This document shows, in pieces, positions 54,286 through 64,000 of a DNA stretch of 64,000 nucleotides. Position 1 is the stretch's first letter. Each line of letters begins with the position of its first letter. The DNA comes from Alphaproteobacteria bacterium (lineage in GTDB: Bacteria > Pseudomonadota > Alphaproteobacteria > Micropepsales > Micropepsaceae). A program made the position numbers and the translations under genes. The notes under the pieces were generated by a model. That model saw only the letters and a program-made list of their open reading frames with translations. It was not told the DNA's origin and did not search any database. The stretch covers positions 16,659 to 80,658 of the forward strand of contig JACADY010000014.1 of assembly GCA_013389115.1 (NCBI GenBank). The letters run 5' to 3'.

Positions 54286-56068
54286 GAACCGCAACTACGT
54301 CATCTTCGGCTTGCTGACGTTCGCGATCCTGATCGTGTGGCAGTACCTCGTCATCGAGCCCATGCAGAAAACCCTGCCGGGCGCACCGCAGGAGACGGCG
54401 AGCACGGCCCAGCAGGCGCCCACCGCCCCGGCGGCAGCGGCCACGCCGCCCGCCTCGCGCAGCGACGCGCTCGCCGCGCAAGGACCGCGCCTGAAAATCG
54501 AAAACAGCCGGGTCGGCGGATCGCTGCGCCTCACAGGCGCGCGGATCGATGATCTGCAGCTGCACGGCTATCGCGAGACAATCGACCCATCGAGCCCGGA
54601 AATCGTGCTCCTCGCCCCGACGGGCACCGCGCATCCCTACTATGCCGAATTCGGCTGGGTGGCGGCTTCAGGCGTCACCGCGGCGATGCCGGATGAAACG
54701 ACGCCCTGGCAGGCCTCTGCAGAGACATTGCGGCCGGGAAGCCCCGTCACGCTCACGTGGGACAATGGCCAAGGGCTCATCTTCACGCGCGTCATCTCGC
54801 TCGATGAGAACTATATGTTCACGGTGCGCGACCGGGTCGAGAACAAGACGGGCACCAGCATCGCGCTTCATCCTTACGCGCTTGTCTCGCGGCATGGCAT
54901 TCCACCCACGGAGCAATTTTGGATTCTGCATGAAGGGCTGCTCGGCGTCTTTAACGCGACGCTGAAAGAGGTGGACTATTCGGAGCTGCGCGATGGCCCC
55001 GCCATCAGCGAAACCTCCAACGGCGGCTGGCTTGGCATTACCGACAAATATTGGATGGCGGCCGTCGCGCCGCAGCCGGGAACAGCCATCCGCGCCAAGT
55101 TCTCGCGCCAGGCGCCCAATGGCGGGCTTGAGATTTTCCAGACTGACTATCTTGGCGAAAACGCGCTCAGCATCGCGCCAGGGCAAAGCAGCGAAGCGGT
55201 GCACCACTTCTTTGCGGGGGCGAAAATCGTCTCCATCATCGATGCCTATGCGGAGCCGTCCAGCCTTGGCATCGAGCGCTTTGACCTTGCCATCGATTGG
55301 GGATGGTTCTTCATCATCACCAAGCCGATGTTCGTCGCCCTCGACTGGCTCTACAAGCTCTTTGGCAATTTCGGCGTTGCCATCCTGCTCTTCACCGTCT
55401 TCGTGAAGGGCCTCTTCTTCCTTCCGGCCAACTGGTCCTACGAGGCCATGACGAAGATGAAGAAGGTACAGCCCGACATGGTGCGCATCCGCGACCAATA
55501 CAAAGACGATGCGGTCGAACAGCAAAAGCACCTGCTTGATCTCTACCGGCGCGAGAAGATCAATCCCGTCATGGGCTGCCTGCCCATGCTGATCCAGATT
55601 CCGGTCTTCTTCTCGCTGTACAAGGTGCTGTTCGTCACCATCGAGATGCGGCACGCGCCCTTTTTCGGCTGGGTACAGGATCTCTCGGCGCCCGATCCAA
55701 CCTCGCTTTTCAATCTGTTCGGCCTCATCCCCATCGCGCTGCCGCAATTCCTGCATATCGGCGTGTGGCCCTTGATCATGGGGGTGACGATGTGGCTGCA
55801 AACAAAGCTCAATCCGCCGGCGCCGGACCCCGTGCAACAGCGCATGTTCGCGCTGATGCCGTTCATCTTCACGCTGATGCTGGCGAGTTTCCCCTCGGGC
55901 CTCGTCATCTATTGGGCATGGAACAATCTGCTCTCGATTGCGCAGCAATATGTGATCATGCGGCGCATGGGGGTTGAGGTGAACCTGGCCGAGAACTTCA
56001 AACTCCCAGGCTGGGCGCGCGACCTCCTGCGGCGGCCTGGCGGAACGGGACCCTCCTCGCCGCCATGA
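54278..56068 (+). CDS. yidC: Membrane protein insertase YidC
   Basis: 596 residues. N-terminal anchor YVIFGLLTFAILIVWQYL, a large periplasmic domain about 70-360, and the conserved five-helix insertase core (WGWFFIITKPMFVALDWLYK, PVMGCLPMLIQIPVFFSLYK, LPFIFTLMLASFPSGLVIYW-type end). Inserts inner-membrane proteins alone or with SecYEG. Start ATG 54278 chosen as the family N-terminus MNENRN; overlaps yidD by 8 bases and engB by 4. Confidence 0.96.
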   Translation: MNENRNYVIFGLLTFAILIVWQYLVIEPMQKTLPGAPQETASTAQQAPTAPAAAATPPASRSDALAAQGPRLKIENSRVGGSLRLTGARIDDLQLHGYRETIDPSSPEIVLLAPTGTAHPYYAEFGWVAASGVTAAMPDETTPWQASAETLRPGSPVTLTWDNGQGLIFTRVISLDENYMFTVRDRVENKTGTSIALHPYALVSRHGIPPTEQFWILHEGLLGVFNATLKEVDYSELRDGPAISETSNGGWLGITDKYWMAAVAPQPGTAIRAKFSRQAPNGGLEIFQTDYLGENALSIAPGQSSEAVHHFFAGAKIVSIIDAYAEPSSLGIERFDLAIDWGWFFIITKPMFVALDWLYKLFGNFGVAILLFTVFVKGLFFLPANWSYEAMTKMKKVQPDMVRIRDQYKDDAVEQQKHLLDLYRREKINPVMGCLPMLIQIPVFFSLYKVLFVTIEMRHAPFFGWVQDLSAPDPTSLFNLFGLIPIALPQFLHIGVWPLIMGVTMWLQTKLNPPAPDPVQQRMFALMPFIFTLMLASFPSGLVIYWAWNNLLSIAQQYVIMRRMGVEVNLAENFKLPGWARDLLRRPGGTGPSSPP

Positions 56069-56784
56069 CGCAGAACGCGGCCTTCACGCCCGAGCAGATC
56101 GCGTTCGGCCGCTGGCTCTTCGCTCAAGATTGCCAGTTCCGCTGGGCGGCGAATTCCTATGCGGGACTTCCTCCGGCCGGGCAGCCCGAGATCGCCTTTG
56201 CCGGGCGCTCGAACGTGGGCAAGTCGAGCCTGCTCAACGCGCTGACCGGACGCAATGCACTTGCGCGCGTCTCGCACACGCCGGGGCGGACGCGGGAAGT
56301 CAATTTCTTTTCGCTCGCCGACCGCCTCGTGCTCGTCGATCTGCCGGGCTATGGCTATGCGAAGGTGACGCATGCCCTTTCCAAACGCTGGAACATGCTC
56401 ATCCGCGATTATTTGCGCGGCCGGCAGACCCTCGCCCGCGTTTGCCTGCTCATCGATGCCCGGCATGGGGTGAAGGATCTCGACCGCGAGGTGATGAGCC
56501 TGCTCGATGGCGCGGCGGTCTCATATCAGGCCGTCCTCACCAAGGCCGACCAGATCGAGCCTGCCGCATTGACGGCGCTGACCGCCGGGATCGCCGCCAT
56601 GGGCGCCCGGCATACCGCCCTTTATCCGCAGGTGATCGCCACCTCCTCTGTCACCAAGGTCGGGATCCCCGAACTGCGGGCGGCCCTCGGCCTCTTGGTT
56701 TCCGAGGCCGATTCCGGCTATAAGCCTGCGGCTTTTCCCACTGGACCCAAAGATGGCCTCGCCAGACGACCCCCCCAAGGCTGA
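56065..56784 (+). CDS. engB: Ribosome-biogenesis GTPase EngB (YihA/YsxC)
   Basis: 239 residues. GTPase motifs in order: G1 [12 protein letters not shown]2 region [13 protein letters not shown]3 VDLPGYG, G4 LTKADQI, G5 ATSSVTKVG. Needed for assembly of the 50S subunit. Overlaps yidC (ATGA), and its end overlaps the argB start by 32 bases. Confidence 0.96.
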   Translation: MTQNAAFTPEQIAFGRWLFAQDCQFRWAANSYAGLPPAGQPEIAFAGRSNVGKSSLLNALTGRNALARVSHTPGRTREVNFFSLADRLVLVDLPGYGYAKVTHALSKRWNMLIRDYLRGRQTLARVCLLIDARHGVKDLDREVMSLLDGAAVSYQAVLTKADQIEPAALTALTAGIAAMGARHTALYPQVIATSSVTKVGIPELRAALGLLVSEADSGYKPAAFPTGPKDGLARRPPQG

Positions 56785-57697
56785 GGAGCATGGCGGCATC
56801 GCGCTGCGCCAGCTCGCCAAATGGCGCTCGGCGGCGGCGACGCTCGTCGAGGCGCTGCCCTATATCCTGCGCTATGATGGCAAGACGATCGTCGTCAAAT
56901 ATGGCGGTCACGCCATGGGCGGGTCGGTCGCCGCCAATCACTTCGCGCAAGACCTTGTCCTCATGAAGCAGACGGGCATCGATCCCATCGTCGTGCATGG
57001 CGGCGGGCCGCAAATCGGCCAGATGCTGGAGCGGCTGTCGATCAAGAGCAGCTTTGTCGATGGCCTGCGCGTCACGGACAAGGATGCGATCGATGTGGTG
57101 GAGATGGTCCTTACCGGGTCGATCAACAAGCAGATCGTCTCGGCGATCAACGGCGCGGGCGGCCGGGCGGTCGGGCTTTCCGGCAAGGACGGCAATCTCA
57201 TCATCGCGCGCAAAATCGACCGGCTGCGCAAGGACCCGCAGACAGGCGCCGAGGAACGCGTCGATCTCGGCTTTGTCGGCGATCCCGAAACGGTCAATCC
57301 CGAAGTGCTGGAGACGATCGTTGGTTCTGACCTCATTCCCGTCATCGCGCCCATTGGCGTCGGGCAGGAGGGCGAGACCTATAACATCAACGCCGATACG
57401 GTTGCAGGCGCGGTTGCAAGCGCCATCGGGGCCGAGCGCCTGATCCTTCTTACCGACGTGACGGGCGTGATGGACAAGCAGGGGAATGTGATCCCCAAGC
57501 TCACCATTTCGGATTGCCGCCGCCTGATGAACGACGGGACGATCTCGGGCGGCATGATCCCCAAGATCCAGACCTGCATCGATGCCGTCGAGGCGGGCGT
57601 CGGCGCCGTCGTCATCGTCGATGGCCGCGTGCCGCATGTGCTGCTCATCGAGCTCTTCACCGAGACCGGCGCGGGCACGATGGTGGTCGCGGGGTAG
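56753..57697 (+). CDS. argB: Acetylglutamate kinase
   Basis: 314 residues. Second step of arginine synthesis. [12 protein letters not shown] phosphate loop, [16 protein letters not shown], and the [20 protein letters not shown] lysine loop, all typical. The N-terminal extension (about 25 residues) is the alphaproteobacterial type with an extra helix associated with arginine feedback. Start overlaps engB. Confidence 0.97.
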   Translation: MASPDDPPKAEEHGGIALRQLAKWRSAAATLVEALPYILRYDGKTIVVKYGGHAMGGSVAANHFAQDLVLMKQTGIDPIVVHGGGPQIGQMLERLSIKSSFVDGLRVTDKDAIDVVEMVLTGSINKQIVSAINGAGGRAVGLSGKDGNLIIARKIDRLRKDPQTGAEERVDLGFVGDPETVNPEVLETIVGSDLIPVIAPIGVGQEGETYNINADTVAGAVASAIGAERLILLTDVTGVMDKQGNVIPKLTISDCRRLMNDGTISGGMIPKIQTCIDAVEAGVGAVVIVDGRVPHVLLIELFTETGAGTMVVAG

Positions 57698-57713
57698 AAG
57701 CCCAAGCCTAAGC

Positions 57714-59000
57714 CTAGCCCTCCGGCCCCTTGATGCCGAAATAGCTCAAGTGCCAGACCATCTCGTCCTCGGTCAGGGGAAAGTCGACGCCGTTGCGCGC
57801 CAGCAGCATGTCGCGCCCTGCAAGCTTGAGGATATTCGTCTGGATCTTGAGCGCGATGCGCATCGCAAGGCCCGCGCGCCACACCATGCTCGCCACCGCC
57901 TTGCCGCTCTTGGCCGCCATGACGCGCTCAACCGCAAAGGCGGGGACGCCCGCCAGCGCTGCCAAAGCCTCGATCACGAAGGCGCGGTCATTGTTCTCGA
58001 TCGCTTCGGCGACCGCGTGATCATCAAGCTTTCCGGCCGCCTTGAGTTTCGCGATACGCTCGGCGACATTGCGATGGGTGTTGTCTTCGCTGATCTTCTC
58101 CGTCGCGATACGGGTGCGCACACGCTGACGGATCTCGGCGACCGTGTCGGCGTCGAGGTCCTTGCGCGTTTCAAGCAAAGCCAGCAGGGATGAGGCGACG
58201 AAGCCCGCGACGCGGCGCACCGCGCGCAAGGAAAGTTCGGGCCGCAGCACGAGCGGCTTGTGCCAGGCATCGATGCCTTCGGCATTGTCGATGATCCTGT
58301 CGAGCGCATCCTCGCGGATCTGCGCGCTGGGATTGGCAAGCAGCGCCGCGACAGCGGACACATCAAGGGTCGCGACCACCGCATCCGAGACGCCGGTGCT
58401 CAGGTCATGACGCCTGGCGATCGCTTCGAGCGCGCCGGAGACCGCTCCGCTTGCGATGATCTCCTTCAGATCGTCATCGGAGAGGAGGGGCGAATATTCA
58501 AGGACGGGGGAACTCACGATCACTTCGATGTCGCGCGCAAGCCGCTGCACGATCGAGACGGGCACATTGGTGGCGGCCTTCACCTCTTCGGCCACGATCT
58601 GACGCACGCGCGGCAGGTGATCGCTTGCCAGCTTCTCGAGCACCTCGATCGCGAGATCGCGAATGCGGCCTGTCTCCTGCGGATCGAGCCCCGGCACGAG
58701 ACGGGCAATCTTGCGCGCCAGTTCGATGCGCACCTCATCGTTCGCATCATCCGCCAGCACCTTGTTCGCCTGCTGAGGCGTTCCGGGATTACCGGCGATG
58801 AGACGGCGCACTTCGGGCTCTGCGTCCGCGGCGAGATAGTAGAGAATTTCAGGCTCGACATCCGCGCGGCCGGCCAACTCACGCCTGAGGCCGATCGATT
58901 GCGTTTCAAGCGCGCCGCGGGCCTCTTCGTAGGTGAGGTCCGAGGGGAGTTTCGGGCGCCCGAGCAGGCGGTCGACGAAGGATTTCAACATGCGCGTCAC
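57714..59000 (-). CDS. DUF2336 protein
   Basis: 428 residues, all helical, with HEAT-like paired helices (YYLAADAEPEVRRLIAGNPG, VRIELARKIARLVPGLD, LPRVRQIVAEEVKA). DUF2336 is a common alphaproteobacterial family without a settled function, often next to c-di-GMP or motility genes. Here it overlaps the diguanylate cyclase stop (GTGA), so both are co-expressed; GTG 59000 and ATG 58991 are alternative starts. Convergent with argB. Confidence 0.9.
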   Translation of the reverse strand: MTRMLKSFVDRLLGRPKLPSDLTYEEARGALETQSIGLRRELAGRADVEPEILYYLAADAEPEVRRLIAGNPGTPQQANKVLADDANDEVRIELARKIARLVPGLDPQETGRIRDLAIEVLEKLASDHLPRVRQIVAEEVKAATNVPVSIVQRLARDIEVIVSSPVLEYSPLLSDDDLKEIIASGAVSGALEAIARRHDLSTGVSDAVVATLDVSAVAALLANPSAQIREDALDRIIDNAEGIDAWHKPLVLRPELSLRAVRRVAGFVASSLLALLETRKDLDADTVAEIRQRVRTRIATEKISEDNTHRNVAERIAKLKAAGKLDDHAVAEAIENNDRAFVIEALAALAGVPAFAVERVMAAKSGKAVASMVWRAGLAMRIALKIQTNILKLAGRDMLLARNGVDFPLTEDEMVWHLSYFGIKGPEG

Positions 59001-60745
59001 GCCTCGCAGAAGCCGGAAGAGTCGACGAAATGGATCCCCTTGCCCGCCGCCTTCGCCTTGTAGAGCGCGGCATCGGATCGCCGCATCAGGCCCTCCAGCG
59101 TTTCGGGCGAGGCCGGGTCAAAGACGGCGCAGCCCACGGACAGCGAGACGCCTTGCGTAAGCCCAAGGACGCGCCCGCCTTCCCGGGCGACATCGATGAG
59201 CTGCCTTGCCTTTGAATTGGCGCCCGCCGCATCGGCCTCTTCGAGCCAGAGTCCGAACTCGTCGCCACCGAAGCGGACGACGAGGTCTCCGACGCGATTC
59301 CTGCGGCGCAAGATCTCGCCCACGAATTGGAGGACGCGGTCCCCCATCGCATGGCCGCGCGTGTCGTTGATCTGCTTGAAGTCGTCAAGGTCGAGGTAGA
59401 GCAGGACGGCCGGGCGGCCCATGCGGCGGTGATGCTCGAGCCGGCGCGCCGCCTCGACCAGGAAAGAGCGGCGGTTGAGAAGCCCGGTCAAGGGATCGGT
59501 TGCGGATTGTGTCTCAAGGCGGCGGATGGTGCCCACATGCGCAAGCGTCACGCCCAACGTCGCCGTCAAGCCGGCAATCAACGATTCCGTGCGCGGTTCG
59601 ATGTGCTCCACACCGTCACGCCACACACAAACGCCACCGATCATGTGACCGTGGGCATTCGCTGCCGCAACGATGCCAGAGCCTCCCGCCGCACGAAACG
59701 CAAAGGCCTTTCCGGGCGCCTTCTCCATCGCCGCCAGGGCCGAGAGCGCAAAGGGCGGCACGCTCTCATCCGCCCTCACCATTCCGCAGCCCGCGCTCGT
59801 CAATGTCCAGCGATCCTCGATCCGCTCAATCAGCCAGCAGCCATCCGTCTCTACCGCTTCCCGGATAGCCCTTGCGGCCGCGACCAGCATGCTGTCGGGA
59901 TCCGATTCCTTCAGGGCCGCGTTCAGCACCGCGGCGCCAAGGCGCTCGCGCTCGCGCGCCTCGGCAAGTTCGCGCTCTTTCAGCCGCACTTCGGTGACGT
60001 CACGGCCAACGCCGCGCGCCCCGCGCCAGCCCTTGGCCGGATCATCGACGGGCATCGCCGAAACGAGATAGCAGCGCTGGGCGCCGTCGGCCCCATGCAA
60101 CCATACCTCGACATCCATCATCTCTTCGTGCGCGAGGAATGGCGAGCGGCTCAAACCCTCGTCGTCATCGTTGTTGGTCAGCAAGCTTTCCGCAAGCCGC
60201 CCGATCAGCGCCTGCGCGGAAAAGCCAGCGGCGCCCGAGCGGCTCACAAAGGTGAAGGCGCCTGAGGCATCCGTCTCCCACGCAAAGTCGGAGGAAACCG
60301 TAACGAGGTCGCGGAACAATTCGCGCGAGGCCTTGAGGGCGGCGATGAGATTGCGCTCAAGGGTTGATTCCTGGCCAAGGATCAGCGCGCCAACGGGCGT
60401 TGGCAGCACAATCAAATCATAGGCCCGTGGACCGGCGGCCGGGTCATCGGGGCGGCGGCAATAGATGCGCTCCGCCATCACCTCGCCGCTCGCGGCCCGC
60501 TTCTGGAAGCTGAGCAGTTTTTCCGCGGTCGCCGGGTCCGCTTGGGCATTGCCCAGCGCCGCAAGCATGGGCGAAGCGGCCGCGTTGGCGGCCTCGATCA
60601 CGCCTTCAGGTCCAAGGAGGCAGGCGATGCCGGGAAACGATCCCACGATCGTGCTCGCCTCCTGCAGCAGCAGCGGCCTTGGCGCGACGGTCTTTTCGCC
60701 CGGCCCACGCCCTGGAAACTCAACGATTGTCGGCTCACCCGTCAT
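58997..60745 (-). CDS. Diguanylate cyclase with PAS sensor region
   Basis: About 582 residues. PAS-like domains in about 30-130 and 150-275 (VTVSSDFAWETDASGAFTFV, a PAS start), a GAF-like part about 285-405, and a GGDEF domain about 420-575 with RFGGDEFGLWLEE (intact active site) and DPLTGLLNRRSFL. It makes c-di-GMP from GTP in response to an unknown signal. No RxxD inhibitory site is evident before the GGDEF motif. Followed by and overlapping the DUF2336 gene. Confidence 0.93.
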   Translation of the reverse strand: MTGEPTIVEFPGRGPGEKTVAPRPLLLQEASTIVGSFPGIACLLGPEGVIEAANAAASPMLAALGNAQADPATAEKLLSFQKRAASGEVMAERIYCRRPDDPAAGPRAYDLIVLPTPVGALILGQESTLERNLIAALKASRELFRDLVTVSSDFAWETDASGAFTFVSRSGAAGFSAQALIGRLAESLLTNNDDDEGLSRSPFLAHEEMMDVEVWLHGADGAQRCYLVSAMPVDDPAKGWRGARGVGRDVTEVRLKERELAEARERERLGAAVLNAALKESDPDSMLVAAARAIREAVETDGCWLIERIEDRWTLTSAGCGMVRADESVPPFALSALAAMEKAPGKAFAFRAAGGSGIVAAANAHGHMIGGVCVWRDGVEHIEPRTESLIAGLTATLGVTLAHVGTIRRLETQSATDPLTGLLNRRSFLVEAARRLEHHRRMGRPAVLLYLDLDDFKQINDTRGHAMGDRVLQFVGEILRRRNRVGDLVVRFGGDEFGLWLEEADAAGANSKARQLIDVAREGGRVLGLTQGVSLSVGCAVFDPASPETLEGLMRRSDAALYKAKAAGKGIHFVDSSGFCEA

Positions 60746-60867
60746 GTCCCGCCGCACCCCTTAGCCACGTGGCCAGAAGCTAGAAGATTCTGTCTTAAGG
60801 AGCTTTTAAGGCTGAGGCGTTTCCCAGCGCTTGCCAGCGGCGCCTCATTCGCCCATTTTGCCGCGCC

Positions 60868-61563
60868 ATGACCGCTGTTCGCGCCCCATTCCGCCATGTC
60901 GAGACCTGGGTGTTTGATCTCGACAACACGCTCTATCCCGCGTCGTGCAACCTCTTTGCGCAGATCGATGAGCGGATGACGACCTATGTGTCAGAATTCC
61001 TTAGCCTATCACGCGACGACGCGAGGGCGCTGCAGAAATCCTATTACCGCTCGCATGGGACGACGCTGAACGGCCTCATGGCGCACAACGGGGCCGATCC
61101 GCAGCATTATCTTGCCTATGTGCATGATATCGATCTGTCGGGCGTGCCCCCCTCGCCGGAGCTCTCGGAGGCGCTTTCCCGCCTGCCGGGGCGCAAGATC
61201 GTCTACACCAACGGCCCACACAGGCACGCGATGCGCGTCATCGAGCGGCTGGGCGTCGCAGCGCAGTTCGCGGCCATCTACGACATCACCGCCTCCGGCT
61301 TTGACCCCAAGCCCTCGCGCGGGGCCCTTGAGGGTTTTCTTGGCGCGCATCGCATCGCGGGCGCAAGGGCCGCGATGTTCGATGACATCGCGCGCAACCT
61401 CGTGCCGGCGCATGAAGCCGGCATGACGACCATTTGGATGCGCAACGATTCTCCCTGGAGCAAACAGGGGCCTGATTATCCGCGCGCCGAACAGCACCAC
61501 ATTCACCACGAAGCGGAAGATCTGACGCTCTTTCTTGCCTCACTTATCGAAGAGAAGGCCTAA
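60868..61563 (+). CDS. HAD-family pyrimidine 5'-nucleotidase
   Basis: 231 residues. HAD motif I WVFDLDNTLYPAS, motif II VYTNGP, Lys in FDPKPSRG, and motif IV MFDDIARNL are typical of the SDT1/PynA-type nucleotidases (UMP/CMP phosphatase). Pairing with dapD, whose start is immediately at its stop, is a conserved alphaproteobacterial arrangement. Confidence 0.94.
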   Translation: MTAVRAPFRHVETWVFDLDNTLYPASCNLFAQIDERMTTYVSEFLSLSRDDARALQKSYYRSHGTTLNGLMAHNGADPQHYLAYVHDIDLSGVPPSPELSEALSRLPGRKIVYTNGPHRHAMRVIERLGVAAQFAAIYDITASGFDPKPSRGALEGFLGAHRIAGARAAMFDDIARNLVPAHEAGMTTIWMRNDSPWSKQGPDYPRAEQHHIHHEAEDLTLFLASLIEEKA

Positions 61564-62391
61564 ATGACGACGACGCATCTCGAAACGCTGATCCATGATG
61601 CCTGGGAGAGCCGCGACCTCCTCAATTCGGAGACCGAGGGCCCCGTGCGCGAAGCGGTGGAGGCGGTCCTTGCCGGGCTCGATGCCGGGCGGTATCGCGT
61701 CGCGGAGCGTATCGCGGGCGAATGGCACGTGCATCAGTGGCTGAAGATGGCGGTGCTGCTGTCGTTCCGGCTCAACGACAATGCTCTCTTCGACGCCGAA
61801 GGCGGACAGGCGCGCTATTTCGACAAGGTGGCGCTGAAGACGGCGAACTGGGGCGAGGCGGAATTCCGCGCCGCCGGTTTTCGCATGGTGCCGGGCGCGG
61901 TCGTGCGCCGGTCCGCGTTTATCGGGCGCGGCGTCGTGCTGATGCCCTCTTTCGTCAATATCGGAGCCTATGTCGGCGAGGGCACGATGGTCGATACCTG
62001 GGCGACGGTCGGCTCCTGCGCGCAGATCGGCCGCAACTGCCACATTTCGGGCGGCGCGGGGATCGGCGGCGTGCTGGAACCGCTGCAGGCCAATCCCGTC
62101 ATCATCGAGGATCATTGCTTCATCGGCGCGCGGTCCGAAGTGGCCGAGGGGGTCATTGTCGGGGAAGGCAGCGTGCTGTCCATGGGCGTCTATCTTGGGG
62201 CCTCAACCAAGATCATCGACCGGGCGACGGGACAGATTCATCTGGGCCGGGTGCCGCCTTATTCGGTCGTCGTTGCGGGGACATTGCCCGGCGGACCCTC
62301 GCAGCCCTCGCTTTATTGCGCGGTCATCGTCAAAACGGTCGATGAGCGCACGCGCGCCAAGACGAGCATCAACGAGCTGCTGCGCGACTGA
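61564..62391 (+). CDS. dapD: Tetrahydrodipicolinate N-succinyltransferase
   Basis: 275 residues. Lysine/diaminopimelate pathway enzyme. A helical N-domain is followed by a left-handed beta-helix built of hexapeptides ([55 protein letters not shown]). It begins the base after the nucleotidase stop, so it is co-transcribed. Confidence 0.97.
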   Translation: MTTTHLETLIHDAWESRDLLNSETEGPVREAVEAVLAGLDAGRYRVAERIAGEWHVHQWLKMAVLLSFRLNDNALFDAEGGQARYFDKVALKTANWGEAEFRAAGFRMVPGAVVRRSAFIGRGVVLMPSFVNIGAYVGEGTMVDTWATVGSCAQIGRNCHISGGAGIGGVLEPLQANPVIIEDHCFIGARSEVAEGVIVGEGSVLSMGVYLGASTKIIDRATGQIHLGRVPPYSVVVAGTLPGGPSQPSLYCAVIVKTVDERTRAKTSINELLRD

Positions 62392-62440
62392 GCCGCCACG
62401 ATGGCGCATGGACGCGCAAAGGCTGGCCCGCCTTCGCGCG

Positions 62441-63187
62441 TCAGGCGCCGATCAACTCCTCAAGCACGGCTTCGAGCCGGGCGATGTCGGCCGGGGTCGA
62501 CAGGCGGTGGTCGCCTGTCTTCACCAAGGTCACGACGATGTCGGTGCTCTCCAGCCGGTCAACGAGACGCAAGGCGTGAGTCCAAGGCACGTCCTCATCC
62601 TGCATGCCGTGAAGCACCCGCACGGGCACGCGAATGGGGATGGGCGCGTCGAGCACATTGTTGCTTGCGCCGTCCTCGATGAGCGCGCGGGTGATGACAT
62701 AAGGCTGCGGGTCATAGGCCGAGGGGCGCAGCCATTCGCCCTTTTCCATGACCGCGCGACGAACATCTTGCGGCATCTGCGCCCATAGCAGCTTTTCGGT
62801 GAAATCCGGCGCGGGCGCGATATAGAGGATCGCCTTCACCTTTTCGGGCCGCGCCAGGGCGGCGAGCGTCGCGATCCAGCCCCCCATCGAGGAGCCGATC
62901 AGGATCTGCGGCCCCTCGCACAACTCATCGAGCACGCAGAGCGCATCGTCACGCCAGCGACTGATCGTGCCCAGGCGGAAGTCGCCCGAGGACGCTCCAT
63001 GGCCAAAATAGTCGAAGCGGATGAAGGCCCTGCGGGTTCTTGCGGCAAAGGCATCGAGCGCGGTTGCTTTCGTGCCCGTCATATCGGATTTAAAGCCGCC
63101 GAGCCAAAGCAGCCCCGGGGATTCGCCTTTGCGGGCGGCATAGGCAAGCGTGGCGCCGCCAGGACGGGGAAGGCGGGAGATTTCCAT
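62441..63187 (-). CDS. Alpha/beta hydrolase (ABHD10-like)
   Basis: 248 residues. GLLWLGGFKSDMTGTKA, FIRFDYFGHGASSGDF, nucleophile Ser in ILIGSSMGGWIATL, Asp in LHGMQDEDVPW and His in KTGDHRLSTP. This resembles the bacterial group near ABHD10 (acyl-protein thioesterase / glucuronidase-like). The internal ATG at 63187 is used. It is convergent with dapD and divergent from the glycosyltransferase. Confidence 0.88.
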   Translation of the reverse strand: MEISRLPRPGGATLAYAARKGESPGLLWLGGFKSDMTGTKATALDAFAARTRRAFIRFDYFGHGASSGDFRLGTISRWRDDALCVLDELCEGPQILIGSSMGGWIATLAALARPEKVKAILYIAPAPDFTEKLLWAQMPQDVRRAVMEKGEWLRPSAYDPQPYVITRALIEDGASNNVLDAPIPIRVPVRVLHGMQDEDVPWTHALRLVDRLESTDIVVTLVKTGDHRLSTPADIARLEAVLEELIGA

Positions 63188-63225
63188 GAGACCGTTGAGA
63201 CCTTTTCGCGACCAAGGAGCGGGGA

Positions 63226-64000
63226 TTGGCGCAGGATAGCAAGACAAGGCGCGCGAGCGAAGGCGTCCTTCAGGTCGTGCCGGCGCTCGATGCGGGCGGG
63301 GTCGAGCGCACGGCGGTCGATATCGCCATCGCGGCGGCAAAGGCGGGCTATCGCTCCTATATCGCCTCGCGCGGGGGGCGGCTGGGCGTCGAGGCCGAAG
63401 CCGCGGGCGTGCACCTGCTGATGCTGCCCGAGCGGACGAAGGGTCCGCTTCGCATCGCGCTCAATGCGCGGTTGCTGTCGTCCTATATTCGCGACCATGG
63501 CATCGCCCTCGTCCATGGGCGCAGCCGTGCGCCAGCCTGGAGCGCCTATTTCGCCGCGCGGGCGCGCGGAGCGCATTTCGTGACCACCTATGCCGGCATT
63601 CACCGCGAGAACTTCCCAGGCAAGCGGCTATACAACGCCATCATGGCGCGCGGCGAGATCGTGATCGCTAATTCTCAGTACACGGCGGATCACATCCAGA
63701 AGACCTATAGGACGCCCAAGGAAAGGGTGCGGGTGATCCCGCGAGGCATCGATCTTTCACGCTTCGATCCGCGCGCGGCAGAGCCCGCCCGGGTCGCGGC
63801 CCTTCGCCAGGCCTGGGGCGCCGGCGCGCAAGACCGGATCGTGCTTCTGCCCGCGCGCATGACCCGCTGGAAGGGACAGAGCGTCATGGTCGAGGCGGCC
63901 CGGATACTCCTGGAACAAGGCCAGCGCGATCTCATTTTCGTCCTTGCCGGAGAGACAGCGGGGCACGAAACCTATCTTGGCGAAGTGTGGGGGGCCGCGC
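63226..64000 (+). CDS. Glycosyltransferase family 4-like protein, 3' partial
   Basis: At least 258 residues, running off the window. From a TTG at 63226 (AAGGAG about 8 bases upstream) the frame reads VLQVVPALDAGGVERTAVDIA (GT-B donor/acceptor N-domain with the G-G-x-ER motif), YASFAR-like AYFAARARG, NSQYTADHIQ, and VRVIPRGIDLSRFDP (GT4 linker). The second Rossmann domain (LLPARMTRWKGQSVMVEAA) has begun. Likely acts on lipopolysaccharide or another glycan. Confidence 0.88.
   Translation, partial: MAQDSKTRRASEGVLQVVPALDAGGVERTAVDIAIAAAKAGYRSYIASRGGRLGVEAEAAGVHLLMLPERTKGPLRIALNARLLSSYIRDHGIALVHGRSRAPAWSAYFAARARGAHFVTTYAGIHRENFPGKRLYNAIMARGEIVIANSQYTADHIQKTYRTPKERVRVIPRGIDLSRFDPRAAEPARVAALRQAWGAGAQDRIVLLPARMTRWKGQSVMVEAARILLEQGQRDLIFVLAGETAGHETYLGEVWGAA

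Overview
The window is a GC-rich chromosomal segment of an alphaproteobacterium. The evidence is the order rpmH-rnpA-yidD-yidC-engB-argB, the pyrimidine 5'-nucleotidase/dapD pair, a haem-PAS FixL with FixJ and a FixK-type regulator, and DUF2336 and DUF3775 proteins. The order or family cannot be fixed from this sequence alone. The first and last genes run off the window.

Layout. 0-8.4 kb: hybrid histidine kinase plus separate Hpt protein, mobA, an interrupted sensor kinase, a Gfo/Idh/MocA oxidoreductase and an unusual protein ending in a Nudix domain. 8.4-8.7 kb: palindromic repeats. 8.7-14.3 kb: oxygen-sensing module (FixK, FixL, FixJ, a single receiver protein) with two FixK/FNR-type boxes, one before the receiver gene and one before a DUF3775-alcohol dehydrogenase unit. 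14.3-19.5 kb: tripartite RND efflux pump genes with a divergent TetR regulator. 20.5-35.8 kb: a block bracketed by two outward-facing remnants of IS3-family elements. Its main content is a seven-gene meta-cleavage operon (HsaA/HsaB-type hydroxylase, extradiol dioxygenase, C-C hydrolase, then hydratase, acylating acetaldehyde dehydrogenase and aldolase) that would turn a phenolic compound, possibly a steroid ring, into pyruvate and acetyl-CoA. A divergent LysR gene and an ACMSD-like amidohydrolase follow. 35.9-40.5 kb: Baeyer-Villiger monooxygenase, haloalkane-dehalogenase-like hydrolase, EF-hand protein and TetR. 40.8-43.7 kb: SbtA fragment, TerC, a frameshifted htpX and small stress-type genes. 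44.8-47.8 kb: a LytTR/DUF2141/DUF2306 cassette between two diverged copies of the 3' flank of tRNA-Arg(ACG). 48.2-64 kb: housekeeping genes (peptidase, glk, ParA-like ATPase, tam, rpmH to argB, diguanylate cyclase, dapD, glycosyltransferase).

A striking feature is decay, or sequence error. Three otherwise intact genes (sensor kinase, alcohol dehydrogenase, RND permease) each carry exactly one in-frame TAG; in the permease it replaces the glutamine equivalent to AcrB Gln34. TAG also ends many normal genes here, so wholesale stop-codon reassignment is not supported. htpX and one IS remnant carry frameshifts that look like one-base losses in short homopolymers, which could be real or could come from sequencing.
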